From contig NW_023605083.1 of NCBI RefSeq assembly GCF_014898055.3, positions 90,365,721 through 90,429,720 of the forward strand: 64,000 nucleotides of DNA, written 5' to 3'. The stretch comes from Talpa occidentalis. Lineage: Eukaryota > Chordata > Mammalia > Eulipotyphla > Talpidae. This document shows positions 55,089-64,000 of the stretch, piece by piece; within the stretch, counting starts at the first letter, position 1; every line of letters begins with the position of its first letter. A program made the position numbers and the translations under genes. The notes below the pieces were generated by a model, which searched no databases, was not told the origin of the DNA, and saw only the letters and a list, made by a program, of their open reading frames with translations.

Positions 55089-55474
55089 GAACTATCAAAC
55101 TGGAAATATGATTATGTTATTCAGGGTTTTAGGGAGGGTGAATCTGCTGATCAGGTAAATCATACTCCAGACCCCCACCCATGATTCCAATCTCATTAAC
55201 AAGGCATTCCACTGATCAGTCTCTGGGATGCAAAGTATGTCAGTCCATGGCCACCCAGGCATTCACAGCCATACCTCATGATGTACACACATTGTCCCGG
55301 GGCAATCAAGAATTCTGCTCTTGTTTAACTTGAAAGGAGTCTTGTAGGGTCTCGAATGCTACATTTAGCAGACCCACATGTCTCCCCTTTTTAATTTTAT
55401 TTAAAGAGAGGAAATTTGGAAGGAGAGGAATAGGTTGGAGGCCAATGCATACGATACGCTACACCAAGAGCCAT
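55089..55474. other. Unrecognised sequence up to a gap
   Basis: No gene. It may belong to the interrupted LTR that begins at 54351. Confidence 0.3.
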
Positions 55475-55574
55475 NNNNNNNNNNNNNNNNNNNNNNNNNN
55501 NNNNNNNNNNNNNNNNNNNNNNNNNNNNNNNNNNNNNNNNNNNNNNNNNNNNNNNNNNNNNNNNNNNNNNNNNN
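55475..55574. other. Assembly gap (100 N)
   Basis: Exactly 100 Ns, a placeholder for unknown missing length. Confidence 0.98.
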
Positions 55575-55991
55575 TCCTTTCCCCAAATGCTGTTTGCTTA
55601 GTAAAATGATGAGTTTGTTCTGCTTGTTCAGGTCTCAGGTTTGCTTCACGGGACAGGCATTTTGTTTTGGGTTCCAGGCAACATCTGTCTGGTACAAAAA
55701 TCCCGACCAGTTTCTGTGTTGCTTGGGAGAATAAGACTGGGTTAAGTGCCCTCTGAAGCGCATAAATTCATTTTGAAAATATGACAATCAGCTCTGGGCT
55801 TCACATGGAGATGAGGGATCCTGGGTAGCCACTATTTACCTTCCTTAAGAGAACTGTAAAATGAGGGGGCAAGCTGTGAAAGGTGCTGATTTAGGAATAA
55901 CCCAAATTTACAATTTGGGGTATACAGATTTAGGTAGAAACCCGAGATAGGTCCCAACAAGGACAAAAGGTAGGTTCTTTTTATGGGAAAC
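55575..55991. other. Unrecognised sequence after the gap
   Basis: No coding or repeat assignment possible. Confidence 0.3.
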
Positions 55992-56042
55992 AGAGGCTGT
56001 GGATAGCTTCACAGTGACCTCTTGGGCCACCAGGGAGACCCT
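55992..56042 (-). repeat. tRNA-SINE head fragment, minus strand
   Basis: About 50 bp matching only the inverted head (cagaggctgtggatagcttcacag ... gccaccagggagaccc), without body or tail. Confidence 0.8.
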
Positions 56043-57715
56043 CTAAGCCTTTTGAGATGTAAAAGTAACAGGCATCCAGAAGAAAATGTACCTGCTTAGA
56101 TGATATTGAAGGATTCACTCTGTCACACTTAAGATTATGCCCCCAATTGTCACAATGCACCAAATAATATGAGGAACCAAAGTTCAGTACTTCAGAGTAA
56201 TAAGATTTTATTCCTAATTGTGTTTTCTGCCACTATAATCAACATTAGATGATTTAAAAAAAAATCATACTCTGCTGAGGACTGTGAAAATTACTCAAAT
56301 AAATACTTTTGGAAAATTAAGACCAAATGTAACTGTGACTTGCATAATTTACTAGCTTTTGTATTCTTTTTCCTCTGCCATCACTCTTTCAAATCCAGTT
56401 CACTTTTCTGACTCCCTTTGGTTCCTAGATTTTTCCCCCACTCTACTTCAAGAATGGATTATAATCTGTCTCCAATTATTCTCTTTAGAAATGTTTTTAT
56501 CCTAATTGAAATGTCAAAGGCGGTGTTTGTGGTTAATTTGTATGCCCCTAGGCACTTGGATCTGAATCTGAGCAAAAAATTTATCCTGGAAACTTCTTGT
56601 TGACTTGAATTGATTTGACTCTCCTTTTGGAGACTAATTTAGGATTTTAAATTCCCATTTAGCCTTAAGCAATATAAATAATATTCTGGGGCTCAATGCT
56701 TCCATCAAAATGATGAGATCTTTCTGCTCTAACCCAAGTCTTTTGTTTTTGTTTTTTAAATTCAGACTATTTGCAACTGGAACAAAGTGTCTAGCAAGCC
56801 ACACCTCAAGTAATGGACTCTTAGGCTTTATTTCCATCCATTCAAAATACCCCCTACGATTCCCCAAAGAAGAGGAAAGAAGGAAAAGGTAATGAATACC
56901 ATTCTGTTTTCCTAGTCTTTCAGTCTCCAAGTGGAACCAAAATACAAAACATTTCTGAGAAAGACATAAATGATGGCGTGAGAGTGAGAAAGAAAGGCGC
57001 AGCTCAAGTTTTATCTGTAACGTTGAAACAAATAAGGCCAAAGGTTACCACCATTAAATCTGGCTGGTGTGTATAAGGATGGCTGCCTGTAAATTACAGG
57101 ACTTTCAACTAAGGAGGAAAGAGAGAAGTTCTTGGTACTTACATGCTGAACCATCAGAGAAGTAGAGGCCTGCACTGTGCATTTTGCCTGAAAACCACCT
57201 CAGCAGATGGGAATTTATGCTTTTCAGAGGGTAAGCAGACCCTAAATTATACAGATATAGGATAAAAGCAAATCCTGAGAGATTGTTGCAGGTATCTGTG
57301 GGATACATACCTATTGGGGTCCACCTTCCCAGTTGGTAGGTGGTAAATGGGAGCCAGCATCCCAGATAGGGAAGATGAACATGCATGATTCATTCAGGAG
57401 GTAACTCACAAGGACAAGTGTTGTCCTTTAGGAAGGACTTTAGGAAATTCAGCATAAAGAAAGGGGACAATAGAAAAACATATCCCAGTGGAGAAATAAG
57501 GTAAGTCATGCGGCTCTTTCCCTTCTTGAACGTTGGGGAGCAGCAACACCATATGATGGTCAATACTGAGCATTCATGGTCCTCCACAAGTGGCAAAGTG
57601 CCCATCACTATTCCTGGAGTGAAAAGAAATGCCCCATTTACAGATGTGGAGTTGACATGGCCAACTGAGACTTGTCTTCTTGGATCGAGTTGAAGTGGCA
57701 TTAAGAGCTATCCGG
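56043..57715. other. Intronic single-copy sequence
   Basis: About 1.7 kb without repeat or gene. A 135-codon minus frame (56634-57041) has no recognisable motif and is not called. Confidence 0.4.
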
Positions 57716-57986
57716 GGGGACCTCCCTGGTGGCTCAGGGGTTAAAGCCTCAGCACTATCAAGTTATTGCCAGCTGCTGTGGCATAAGTTCGATCCTCGGC
57801 TGACCAGGGAGCTAACCCACATGGCACAGCAGACCTCTCCTGTCTCATCTACTGCTCCCTCAGCAGTGTATTTCAGTAGATCTTCCTGTTCTGTTCCCCA
57901 CTTTTTCTCTGGTGAATCCTCTCATCCCCACACCTCTGGCCTATACCCCAGCTCCTGTATGTGTAAATAAATAAAAATAAATCTTA
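57716..57986 (+). repeat. tRNA-derived SINE
   Basis: Head ggggacctccctggtggctca, tail gtaaataaataaaaataaatctt plus an A-run. Flanks taagagctatccggg / aaagagccatccaggg are a diverged target duplication. Confidence 0.93.
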
Positions 57987-58079
57987 AAAAAAAAAAAAGA
58001 GCCATCCAGGGCTCAAGAATCACCACTTTGATTCTTCCATTCACATGGGAATGAATGATACTTAGTGTGCAGAGGAATC

Positions 58080-58195
58080 GCCATGAAAAGGGGAGGTACT
58101 GTGTTCCCTGACCTGCTTAACAATGGGTGGAGCTGAGCAGCCAGGTGAAGCTATGTAACATGGAAGGCAGGTGGGCTAGGGAAGAGCACTTTTGC
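58080..58195 (+). repeat. Possible 5' fragment of an LTR related to family B
   Basis: 'aaaaggggaggtactgtgttccctgacctgcttaacaatgggtggagctgagcag' resembles the first part of the family B LTRs (aaagggggaggttccaggttccctgcc...gggtggagctgag). It is short and strongly diverged. Confidence 0.45.
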
Positions 58196-58197
58196 TT

Positions 58198-59215
58198 CTA
58201 AAATTTTTTTTATTGAAATAACATTGCATTATATCTAGTTTGGGGGGCTGCAATGCACCCTTATGCTTACATCTCTGCACAACTACAGGTTTCTGTACAA
58301 TAAATCCCTGGTGAATAATTATTGCAAAGGGGATGCATTCTTAAGCTTTAAAAATCAATCTTGATGAGAATTTACATACAGTAAACTGATATATTTAAAA
58401 TATATAATTTAGTGAGTTTAACAGACTATATATACATATATATATACATACACACTTGTAAAAATTTGTGTCACTGCATCATTAGCATAATTAGCATACA
58501 GAATACTTCCATCACTCTCAAATGTCCTCTTTCCCATTTGTGATCTGTCCACCTATCCATCCCATGCTCTAGACAAGCACTAGTTTGCTTTGAGTCACTC
58601 GAGACTGGCCTACATTTTCTAAATCTTTACCCCAAAAATGGAATTTTATAGTATGTAGTCTGGCCATGTGGCTGCTCATGCTTTTTTATTGGTGAGTAGT
58701 GTTACAGTGGGTGGAAGGATGGGATGGGCATGCCACAATTTGTTTATGCATTTATCTCTCGATAGATCTTTGCACTATTTCCATTTCTGGACCATTATGA
58801 ACAAAGCTGCTATGAATATTTTGTATCACATGAACATCACATTTTGCATCACATGAACATTTTGCATCACATGAACACATGTGTTCGGTCTCTTGGGTGT
58901 CCTAGTGGTGTGATGAATGGGTCAAATAATAGATATATGCTTCACTTTATAAAAAAGAAGCTATTTTCCCAAGTAATACCAATGTTTCATTCCTGCCCAC
59001 CATGTACTCTTCACTTTCTGACAAGTTATTACCAAATAATTTTCCAAAATAACTGACTGACTCTCTATGAAAGTGAGAGTGTCTATTTCTCTTGCTCCAA
59101 CATTGTTGATTACCAATCCTGTTCATCTTTGCCTATTGGGCCGTTAAAACACAATGATTCATTGTTGAGAAGTGCATTTCCTTCATTATTTGAGAATCAC
59201 ATCTTACCATGCCTG
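58198..59215 (-). repeat. Ancient L1M 3' region, minus strand
   Basis: Inverted L1M landmarks: 'gcatgccacaatttgtttatgcatttatctctcgatag' (about 58727-58765), 'ttctggaccattatgaacaaagctgctatgaatattt' (58786-58822), 'cttgctccaacattgttgattaccaatc' (59090-59117). A 16-bp unit (tgcatcacatgaacat) is tandemly repeated about three times at 58825-58876. Confidence 0.85.
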
Positions 59216-59230
59216 TCTTTGCCATTATCT

Positions 59231-59495
59231 TTTTTTTTAATGATTTATTCATGCATACAATAGCTGGGGTACAGGCCAGTGATGCGGGGAGTGAGAGGAT
59301 TCACCAGACAGAGAGGGGAACAGAACAGGCAGATTGACCAAAGTACACTGCTGAGGGGAGCACCAGGCGAGTCAGGAGAGGTCTGTTGTGCCATGTGGGC
59401 TGCTCCCTGGCCAGCTGGGGATCGAACTCGTGCTGCAGAGGCTGCGGATTGCTTCACAGTGTGGTGCTCAACTCCTTGCGCCACCAGGGGGGCCC
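59231..59495 (-). repeat. tRNA-derived SINE, minus strand
   Basis: Inverted tail ttaatgatttattcatgcat, inverted head ccaccaggggggccc. Target duplications tgccattatctttt (about 59220-59233) and tgccattgtctttt (59496-59509). Confidence 0.94.
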
Positions 59496-59509
59496 TGCCA
59501 TTGTCTTTT

Positions 59510-60424
59510 GCCTCTGAAATATCCTCCTAGCCTGTTCATCTCTCAAGTGTGTCATTTATCCTTTTCCCAGAACATTTTTTTTACATTAGGACTATTATTA
59601 CTTGTATGTATTATATTTAATCTTCGGTGGCTGAAATCTTGAGCTAAGAACTTTCAGTTCCCAATAAGCTGTGTTTATGCTGACACATGATACCCACAAG
59701 GTGCTGGGGCTCACCTTACCCCACAGATGTGTTTCAGGGAGGATGGGCTGTGGTCAGTGCCTGATGCTCAACTTCGAAAAGAAATTGTAAATACCAAAAC
59801 CGACAAGTAAGTGTCCGCGTTTCTTGGTGACAACACATAGGAGTCAATACTGGCAAACTGAGAAGGAAAGACGACATATTGATAGAACAGCAGATCGCAT
59901 GATGTTGCCATGTTACCTTAATAAGGAGAGGGAGGGAGGGGCGGGGAAGGAAGGAGGGAGGATGTCAGCAGCCCATAGAATTGATGAGAGAATTAGGAAA
60001 CAAGACCTGGGGAAATCACACCAGCAGCCGGGGACACAGCCACACGCTCGGAGAGGCCTGTCTGCAAAGTCGCTGCCACACGGCCCCGCCCGTCCGCAGA
60101 GTCTCCAGGCGCCGGATGCCCTGCTTCTCCAGGCAGCTGTCTCCGTCTTTCCTGCATCTTTGCTCAGTCCAGTCCCTCAGGACCACAGTCCCAGCTCCCA
60201 GAACAGGAGTGGCCAAGCCTGGGCTGCATGCCCATGCTACTGCCCCTGGGATAGAGACGGGGAATATCTGTTTCTCACGATGCTGCCATCAACTCCTTTC
60301 CTCAGTTTTTAACATTGGCAGGCGGGAAGGGGGTTCAGACGCAAGATAACAAAAAACAAATGAACAACAAAGCCTGCTACAACAGCACAGAAAAAGTCTG
60401 TACTACTAGGTAGTGCTGAGCTTT
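59510..60424. other. Intronic single-copy sequence
   Basis: A 162-codon + strand frame (59824-60312) and an overlapping 122-codon frame (59981-60349) show no recognisable domain. A G/A-rich run lies at 59927-59960. Not called as a gene. Confidence 0.35.
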
Positions 60425-60693
60425 CTTTTTTTAAAGATTTATTTACTAATGCACACAAGAGCTGGGGTGCAGGCTAGAGGTGTGGGGGGCGAGAGGATTC
60501 ACCAGAGACAGAGTGGGGAGCAGAACAGGTGGATCTACTGAAATACACTGCTGAGGGGAGCAGCGGGTGAGGCAGGAGAGGTCTGCTGTGCCATGTGGGT
60601 CACCTCCCTGGCCGGGGATCAAACTTGTGCTCCAGTGGCTGTGGACAGCTTCATAGTGCTGAGACTTAACCCCTTGTGCCACCAAGGAGGCCC
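60425..60693 (-). repeat. tRNA-derived SINE, minus strand
   Basis: Inverted tail ttaaagatttatttactaatgcac, body in the expected order, inverted head ccaccaaggaggccc. Confidence 0.92.
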
Positions 60694-61247
60694 AAAAACC
60701 CACGAAGGCAGGAGGAAAGGACTCACTGCATTATACTCAGGACCAGGCACTTTCAAACTGTGCTGAGCAGGTTGGCCTGCTTTATGTGGCAACTCAGATC
60801 AGTCACATGACTACCAGGCTTCCTTACAAAAGCTGAAGCTAAGCCTGCTTTCTCCTTCATCAGTCACCTTACAGCATTAACAACAGATGTGATAGCAAGT
60901 TAACTAGATAGATTATTTAGAATTACTTATTGCAAACGTTTCACCTCTAAAAGTCTATGGTTTCCCTTTCAAACAGCTACCCTGTGGAACTGGATTCTCA
61001 TTCCCACTATCAGCTCATGATTCGACACTTCTCTCCTAGATATGTCTTTAACCATCACCTATAAAATGGACCAAAATATTTAAAATGTTTAATACGGGTT
61101 GACAAAGATAAGGTATCATGCCGGCCTGGATCAGGCAGCCCTCAACAAGAGCATCCCATAGCGACAGGCACCAGCACGAGCGACTCTCAGAGCCATGGCA
61201 TTGATGCAGATAAGCAACATATATGTGAACACAAAATCACACTGCAG
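60694..61247. other. Intronic sequence, nothing recognised
   Basis: No supported feature in this AT-moderate stretch. Confidence 0.4.
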
Positions 61248-61505
61248 GGGCCTCCCTGGTGGCACAGGGGTTAAAGTCTCAGTGCTATCAAGCTATTGCC
61301 AGCTACTGCAGCACAAGTTCAATCCCCTGCCAGGTTGCTGACCCACATGGCGCAGCAGACCTCTCCTGTCTCGCCTGCTGCTCCCCTCAGGAGTGTGTTT
61401 CAGTCAGTCTGTCTGTTTTGCTCCCCACTCTGTCTCCCGTGAATCCTCTTACCCCCTGCACCTCCGGCCTACACCCCAGTTCTTGTATGCATAAATAAAT
61501 CTTTT
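61248..61505 (+). repeat. tRNA-derived SINE
   Basis: Head ggggcctccctggtggcaca, the 'acccacatggcgcagcagacc' block, tail cataaataaatctttt. Confidence 0.94.
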
Positions 61506-61944
61506 AAAAAAATAACAGCGATCACATAAAAACATATCTGCACACTATGTATTTTGGTGAGATAGCCATAGGTGGTAAAATAATAAAGAAAACTAATGGA
61601 GCATTTACATGTTGGCTTCCTCCGGTGGGGGTGTGATCAGATAGTCACACAAAGGGGCTTGGTTGTTAAATCATATAATCATTTTGATATGACATTTAAT
61701 CTCAGAGAATAGCAGACAGGCATTCATCTTATTATGTATGCTTATATACAGATGTGAGATGGACAACAATCAACACATTCATAGCTACTTGTCCCCCCAA
61801 AAAGAAAGGAAAAGTTAAGTAGGACATTGACTTATATGGCAAGGACCTGCACCCATTATTGATAAGTTGACACAAAAGAAAGAAGCCTTCACGTCTATGA
61901 ATAGGTGAGGAGGGTGGTAACTTACTGTCCACATATTGCACAAT
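61506..61944. other. Intronic sequence, nothing recognised
   Basis: No feature. It ends at the target site of the next L1 insertion. Confidence 0.4.
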
Positions 61945-61960
61945 AAAAAGCTGCTGTTCA

Positions 61961-62342
61961 CATTCAAAAAAGATAAACACATGCAATTTGCAGCAACATG
62001 GATGGCGCTGGAAGGGATCATGCTCAGCGAAATAAGCCAGAAAGAAAAAGAAAAATACCGGATGGTCTCGCTCATAGCAGGAATCTAGAAAACTTAAATA
62101 AGGAAGCAGGAAAATGAATAACTATAAGAAAGTGAAAATCAAAATCAACAAACAACTATGAACCAGAGACACACTATGGGTGGTGGGGGGCGGGAAGGGG
62201 AGGGATTGGGGTCAAAATAAGGGGATTGCAATTGTATGGGGAATATAAAAATAAAATTTATTAAAAAAATAAAATAAAATTCAATCAAAATAAAAAAAAA
62301 TAGATTTCATACAAAAATAAAGTCAACCTTTTGCAAAAAAAA
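61961..62342 (+). repeat. Young 5'-truncated L1 insertion
   Basis: L1 ORF2 tail and 3' UTR, closely matching 95-430 of this window (gataaacacatgcaatttgcagcaacatgg ... caattgtatggggaatataa), followed by an A-rich, imperfect tail. Target duplications aaaaagctgctgttca (61945-61960) and aaaaagctgccgttca (about 62343-62358) differ by one base. Confidence 0.93.
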
Positions 62343-62359
62343 AAAAGCTGCCGTTCAAA

Positions 62360-63129
62360 AAACTTTTTCAAATCATTCACACGTGGCACGATCCTAGTTG
62401 AACATTTTTGGAAATGAAATAGGCGATATAAAATCTTAATTTGGGTCAAAATAGATAGTATAAGAGCGCAGGGTAAACACACGGCTGAAAGGAATATTTT
62501 AAAATGTTCACAATGACTTCCGCTAGACAGTGGTGAGTTTCCTTTTATTAAGCTCTACAAATATTGTAAAACACCAATGAACACGAGTTAGTTTTATGGG
62601 GAGGGGAAACATTTGGGGGAAAATAACTTAAGTTAAAATTTTTAAAAGCTGTATGACTGCTCTATGGCCCCAGGACTTGCTCCATTAGCTCTTTCCTGCC
62701 TTCCTTCATCCTAGTCAGTGTAACTCTATCCTTTTCCTCAGGCTACACTTTCAGAGTGGGTCCAGCTGTGGCCAAGGGCAGAGACACCGGAAGCCACCTG
62801 TGGAGAGTCAGACTCATCTAGACAATGGCTCTGGGGCCCAAGCAGCAAGGAGACTTCTGGGATCTCAGTGAGGGCAGGTGATTCTCCTGGAAGCTTCTCC
62901 TTCATGTGCTCAGAAAAGGAAAGCATCCTCAGAGAGGAAGCGCAAATCCCTCACTCTCCAGGGGAACCCCGTGTGCCCCACAGGCTGCTGGTCATGGCCT
63001 CCCTGCCCCCAGCCCCCACCAGTCACTAAGCTGGGCAGCTGGGTAGGGGTTTGGGGGGAGGGGTTGTGCTACATCCTCCTGTCCTCACTGAACAGGTCCC
63101 TGGCGGAATGTGGGCCTCTGTCTTTAGAA
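62360..63129. other. Intronic single-copy sequence
   Basis: No gene or repeat that I can support. Confidence 0.4.
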
Positions 63130-63560
63130 AGTGGACATATTCTTACAGCTGCTGCAGCCAATTACCACAGACTCAGTGTCTTAATGTAAGAGCAATTTCT
63201 TCCTCCCCAGAGCAGGGCTGTGTTTCTTTCTGGGAACATCTAGAGAGAATGTTTCCTTACCTTTCCAGCTTCGTGAGACTGTGCACATTGCTCGGCGCCT
63301 GGATGCCCTTCCTCTGTCTTCACAGGTGGCAATGTTGTCTGTCTTTGACCGTAGTCACAGGAGCCTCTGGCAGGCCTCAGCGACAGAAGATTCTCTAAGG
63401 ACTTGGTGATTAAGTTGGGTCCAGCTGGATAATCAAGGAAAATCTACCCCCTGCAAGTCTATATCTTTAATCACATCAGCAAAGTCCATTTCCCATGGAG
63501 GGGAGACATTCACAGGTTCTGGACACCTTTGGGGAGCCATTAGTCTACCTGCCGTAGCGG
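63130..63560 (-). repeat. MaLR-type LTR, minus strand
   Basis: 'cagctgctgcagccaattaccacagactcagtgtcttaatg' (inverted LTR end) and 'tctttaatcacatcagcaaagtccatttcccatgg...ttcacaggttctggacacctttggggagccatta' (inverted start) are in MLT1-type order. The middle is diverged. Confidence 0.6.
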
Positions 63561-64000
63561 GCCTACTTGGTGCTTTGTTTTGTTGTTGCTATTATTATTT
63601 TGTAGCTTTCAACCTTAGTCACGATTCCAGAACCACAGGAAAAGCCCCAGTCAGCGTCTCGCCCCGTGTGCCTCCTCTAGTGCAATGTTCTCCAGTAAAT
63701 GGAATCTCTCTGTGGGCTCTCAAGGGACCTGTGACATGATGCCCCCTCAGGGGCTCTGCACTTTGCTGGGAGCAGCCTCAGCAAACAGCACCACTGTTGT
63801 CTGGAGTCGCTAGCACACTGAATGTTTCCAGAGCCAGCCTCATGGATCCTTACCCGTGTGGCCACAAAGGCCTCTTCTCAGGAGAGCTGCCTGTGATTCA
63901 GTGGTCTGCTGACACACCTCGAAATTCTAAGGATTTTTTTCAACAAGGTGAAACAGTGCTATTGGGGGTGCTGTGGCTGGGTGCCAGTGTCAAGAGGACA
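63561..64000. other. Intronic sequence to window end
   Basis: No feature recognised. Confidence 0.4.

Larger units (their letters stand above)
14441..64000 (+). other. RABEP1: Presumed RABEP1 intron 1 (5' donor seen, acceptor not found)
   Basis: The donor GTGAGC is at 14441. I looked for the second exon, which should begin by completing a valine codon and continue into the SLQQRVAELEKINAEF-type coiled coil, and found nothing similar on the + strand. So the intron either runs past the window end (over 49 kb) or the exon falls in an assembly gap (17375-17474 or 55475-55574). Every repeat and the pseudogene listed after this point would lie within this intron. Confidence 0.6.

Noticed and set aside
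59824..60312. 162-codon plus-strand frame with an overlapping 122-codon frame
   Set aside because: Two frames open over the same DNA, no motif, low-complexity Arg/Ser/Pro composition. Treated as chance.
1251..61505. Repeated short peptides across the window (MAQ...LSAGL..., ...QQCTSVLLPVLLPALALVNSLTLP...)
   Set aside because: These are translations of the tRNA-derived SINE in different frames, not a protein family.
1..64000. CRISPR arrays, bacterial operons, rRNA or functional tRNA genes
   Set aside because: Nothing of the kind is present. tRNA-like A and B boxes belong to SINEs.

Overview
This window is nuclear DNA of a placental mammal. It has mammalian interspersed repeats at high density (L1, L2, MIR, MaLR/MLT1-like LTRs, hAT-type DNA transposons), one CpG-island promoter and almost no coding sequence. 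The most abundant recent repeat is a tRNA-derived SINE of about 250-300 bp. It has a pol III B-box (GGTTCGATCCC type), a head reading GGGCCTCCCxGGTGGCGCA, and a tail combining AATAAA repeats with TCTT before the A-run, which is the layout of a T+ SINE. It is not the primate Alu, rodent B1/B2, carnivore CAN, pig PRE-1, horse ERE or vespertilionid VES element as I know them. I infer a non-model laurasiatherian-type lineage (pangolin or a non-vespertilionid bat are guesses) and cannot name the species.

The only real gene segment I recognise is the 5' end of RABEP1 (rabaptin-5) on the + strand. A GC-rich promoter (about 13.9-14.8 kb) with GC boxes, a CRE/E-box overlap and an NRF1 palindrome leads to exon 1. 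The start codon at 14407 encodes MAQPGPAPQPD, followed by a phase-1 splice donor (G|GTGAGC). Everything from 14441 to the window end is then best read as RABEP1 intron 1; I could not find exon 2. Upstream (1-13.9 kb) is intergenic and repeat-rich. A decayed RPS10 processed pseudogene lies at 25.45-26.0 kb.

Layout: 1-13.9 kb, nested SINE, L1, L2, MLT1 and hAT copies; 13.9-14.8 kb, CpG island and exon 1; 15.6-20.6 kb, two solo LTRs of one ERV1-like family, another LTR nested in an MLT1, and an assembly gap; 20.6-31 kb, many SINEs, MLT1-like LTRs and the RPS10 pseudogene; 31-34 kb, largely single-copy; 34-44 kb, MLT1-like LTRs, local short duplications, and an ancient L1 interrupted by a second LTR family and a duplicated patch; 44-54 kb, mostly single-copy with MIR, L2 and MER5-type fragments; 54-64 kb, a second copy of that LTR family, a second assembly gap, an L1M, SINEs and a recent 5'-truncated L1.

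I did not find a new protein-coding system. The less ordinary signals are: (a) two short (80-123 bp), direct, 94-95% identical local duplications 1.2-1.3 kb apart, each with its second copy inside an ancient L1; (b) two SINEs sharing a distinctive 3' extension; (c) nested and dimeric SINEs enclosed by single target-site duplications; (d) an upstream ORF and overlapping regulatory motifs at the RABEP1 promoter. Old-repeat calls are from memory of consensus sequences and should be treated as class-level.
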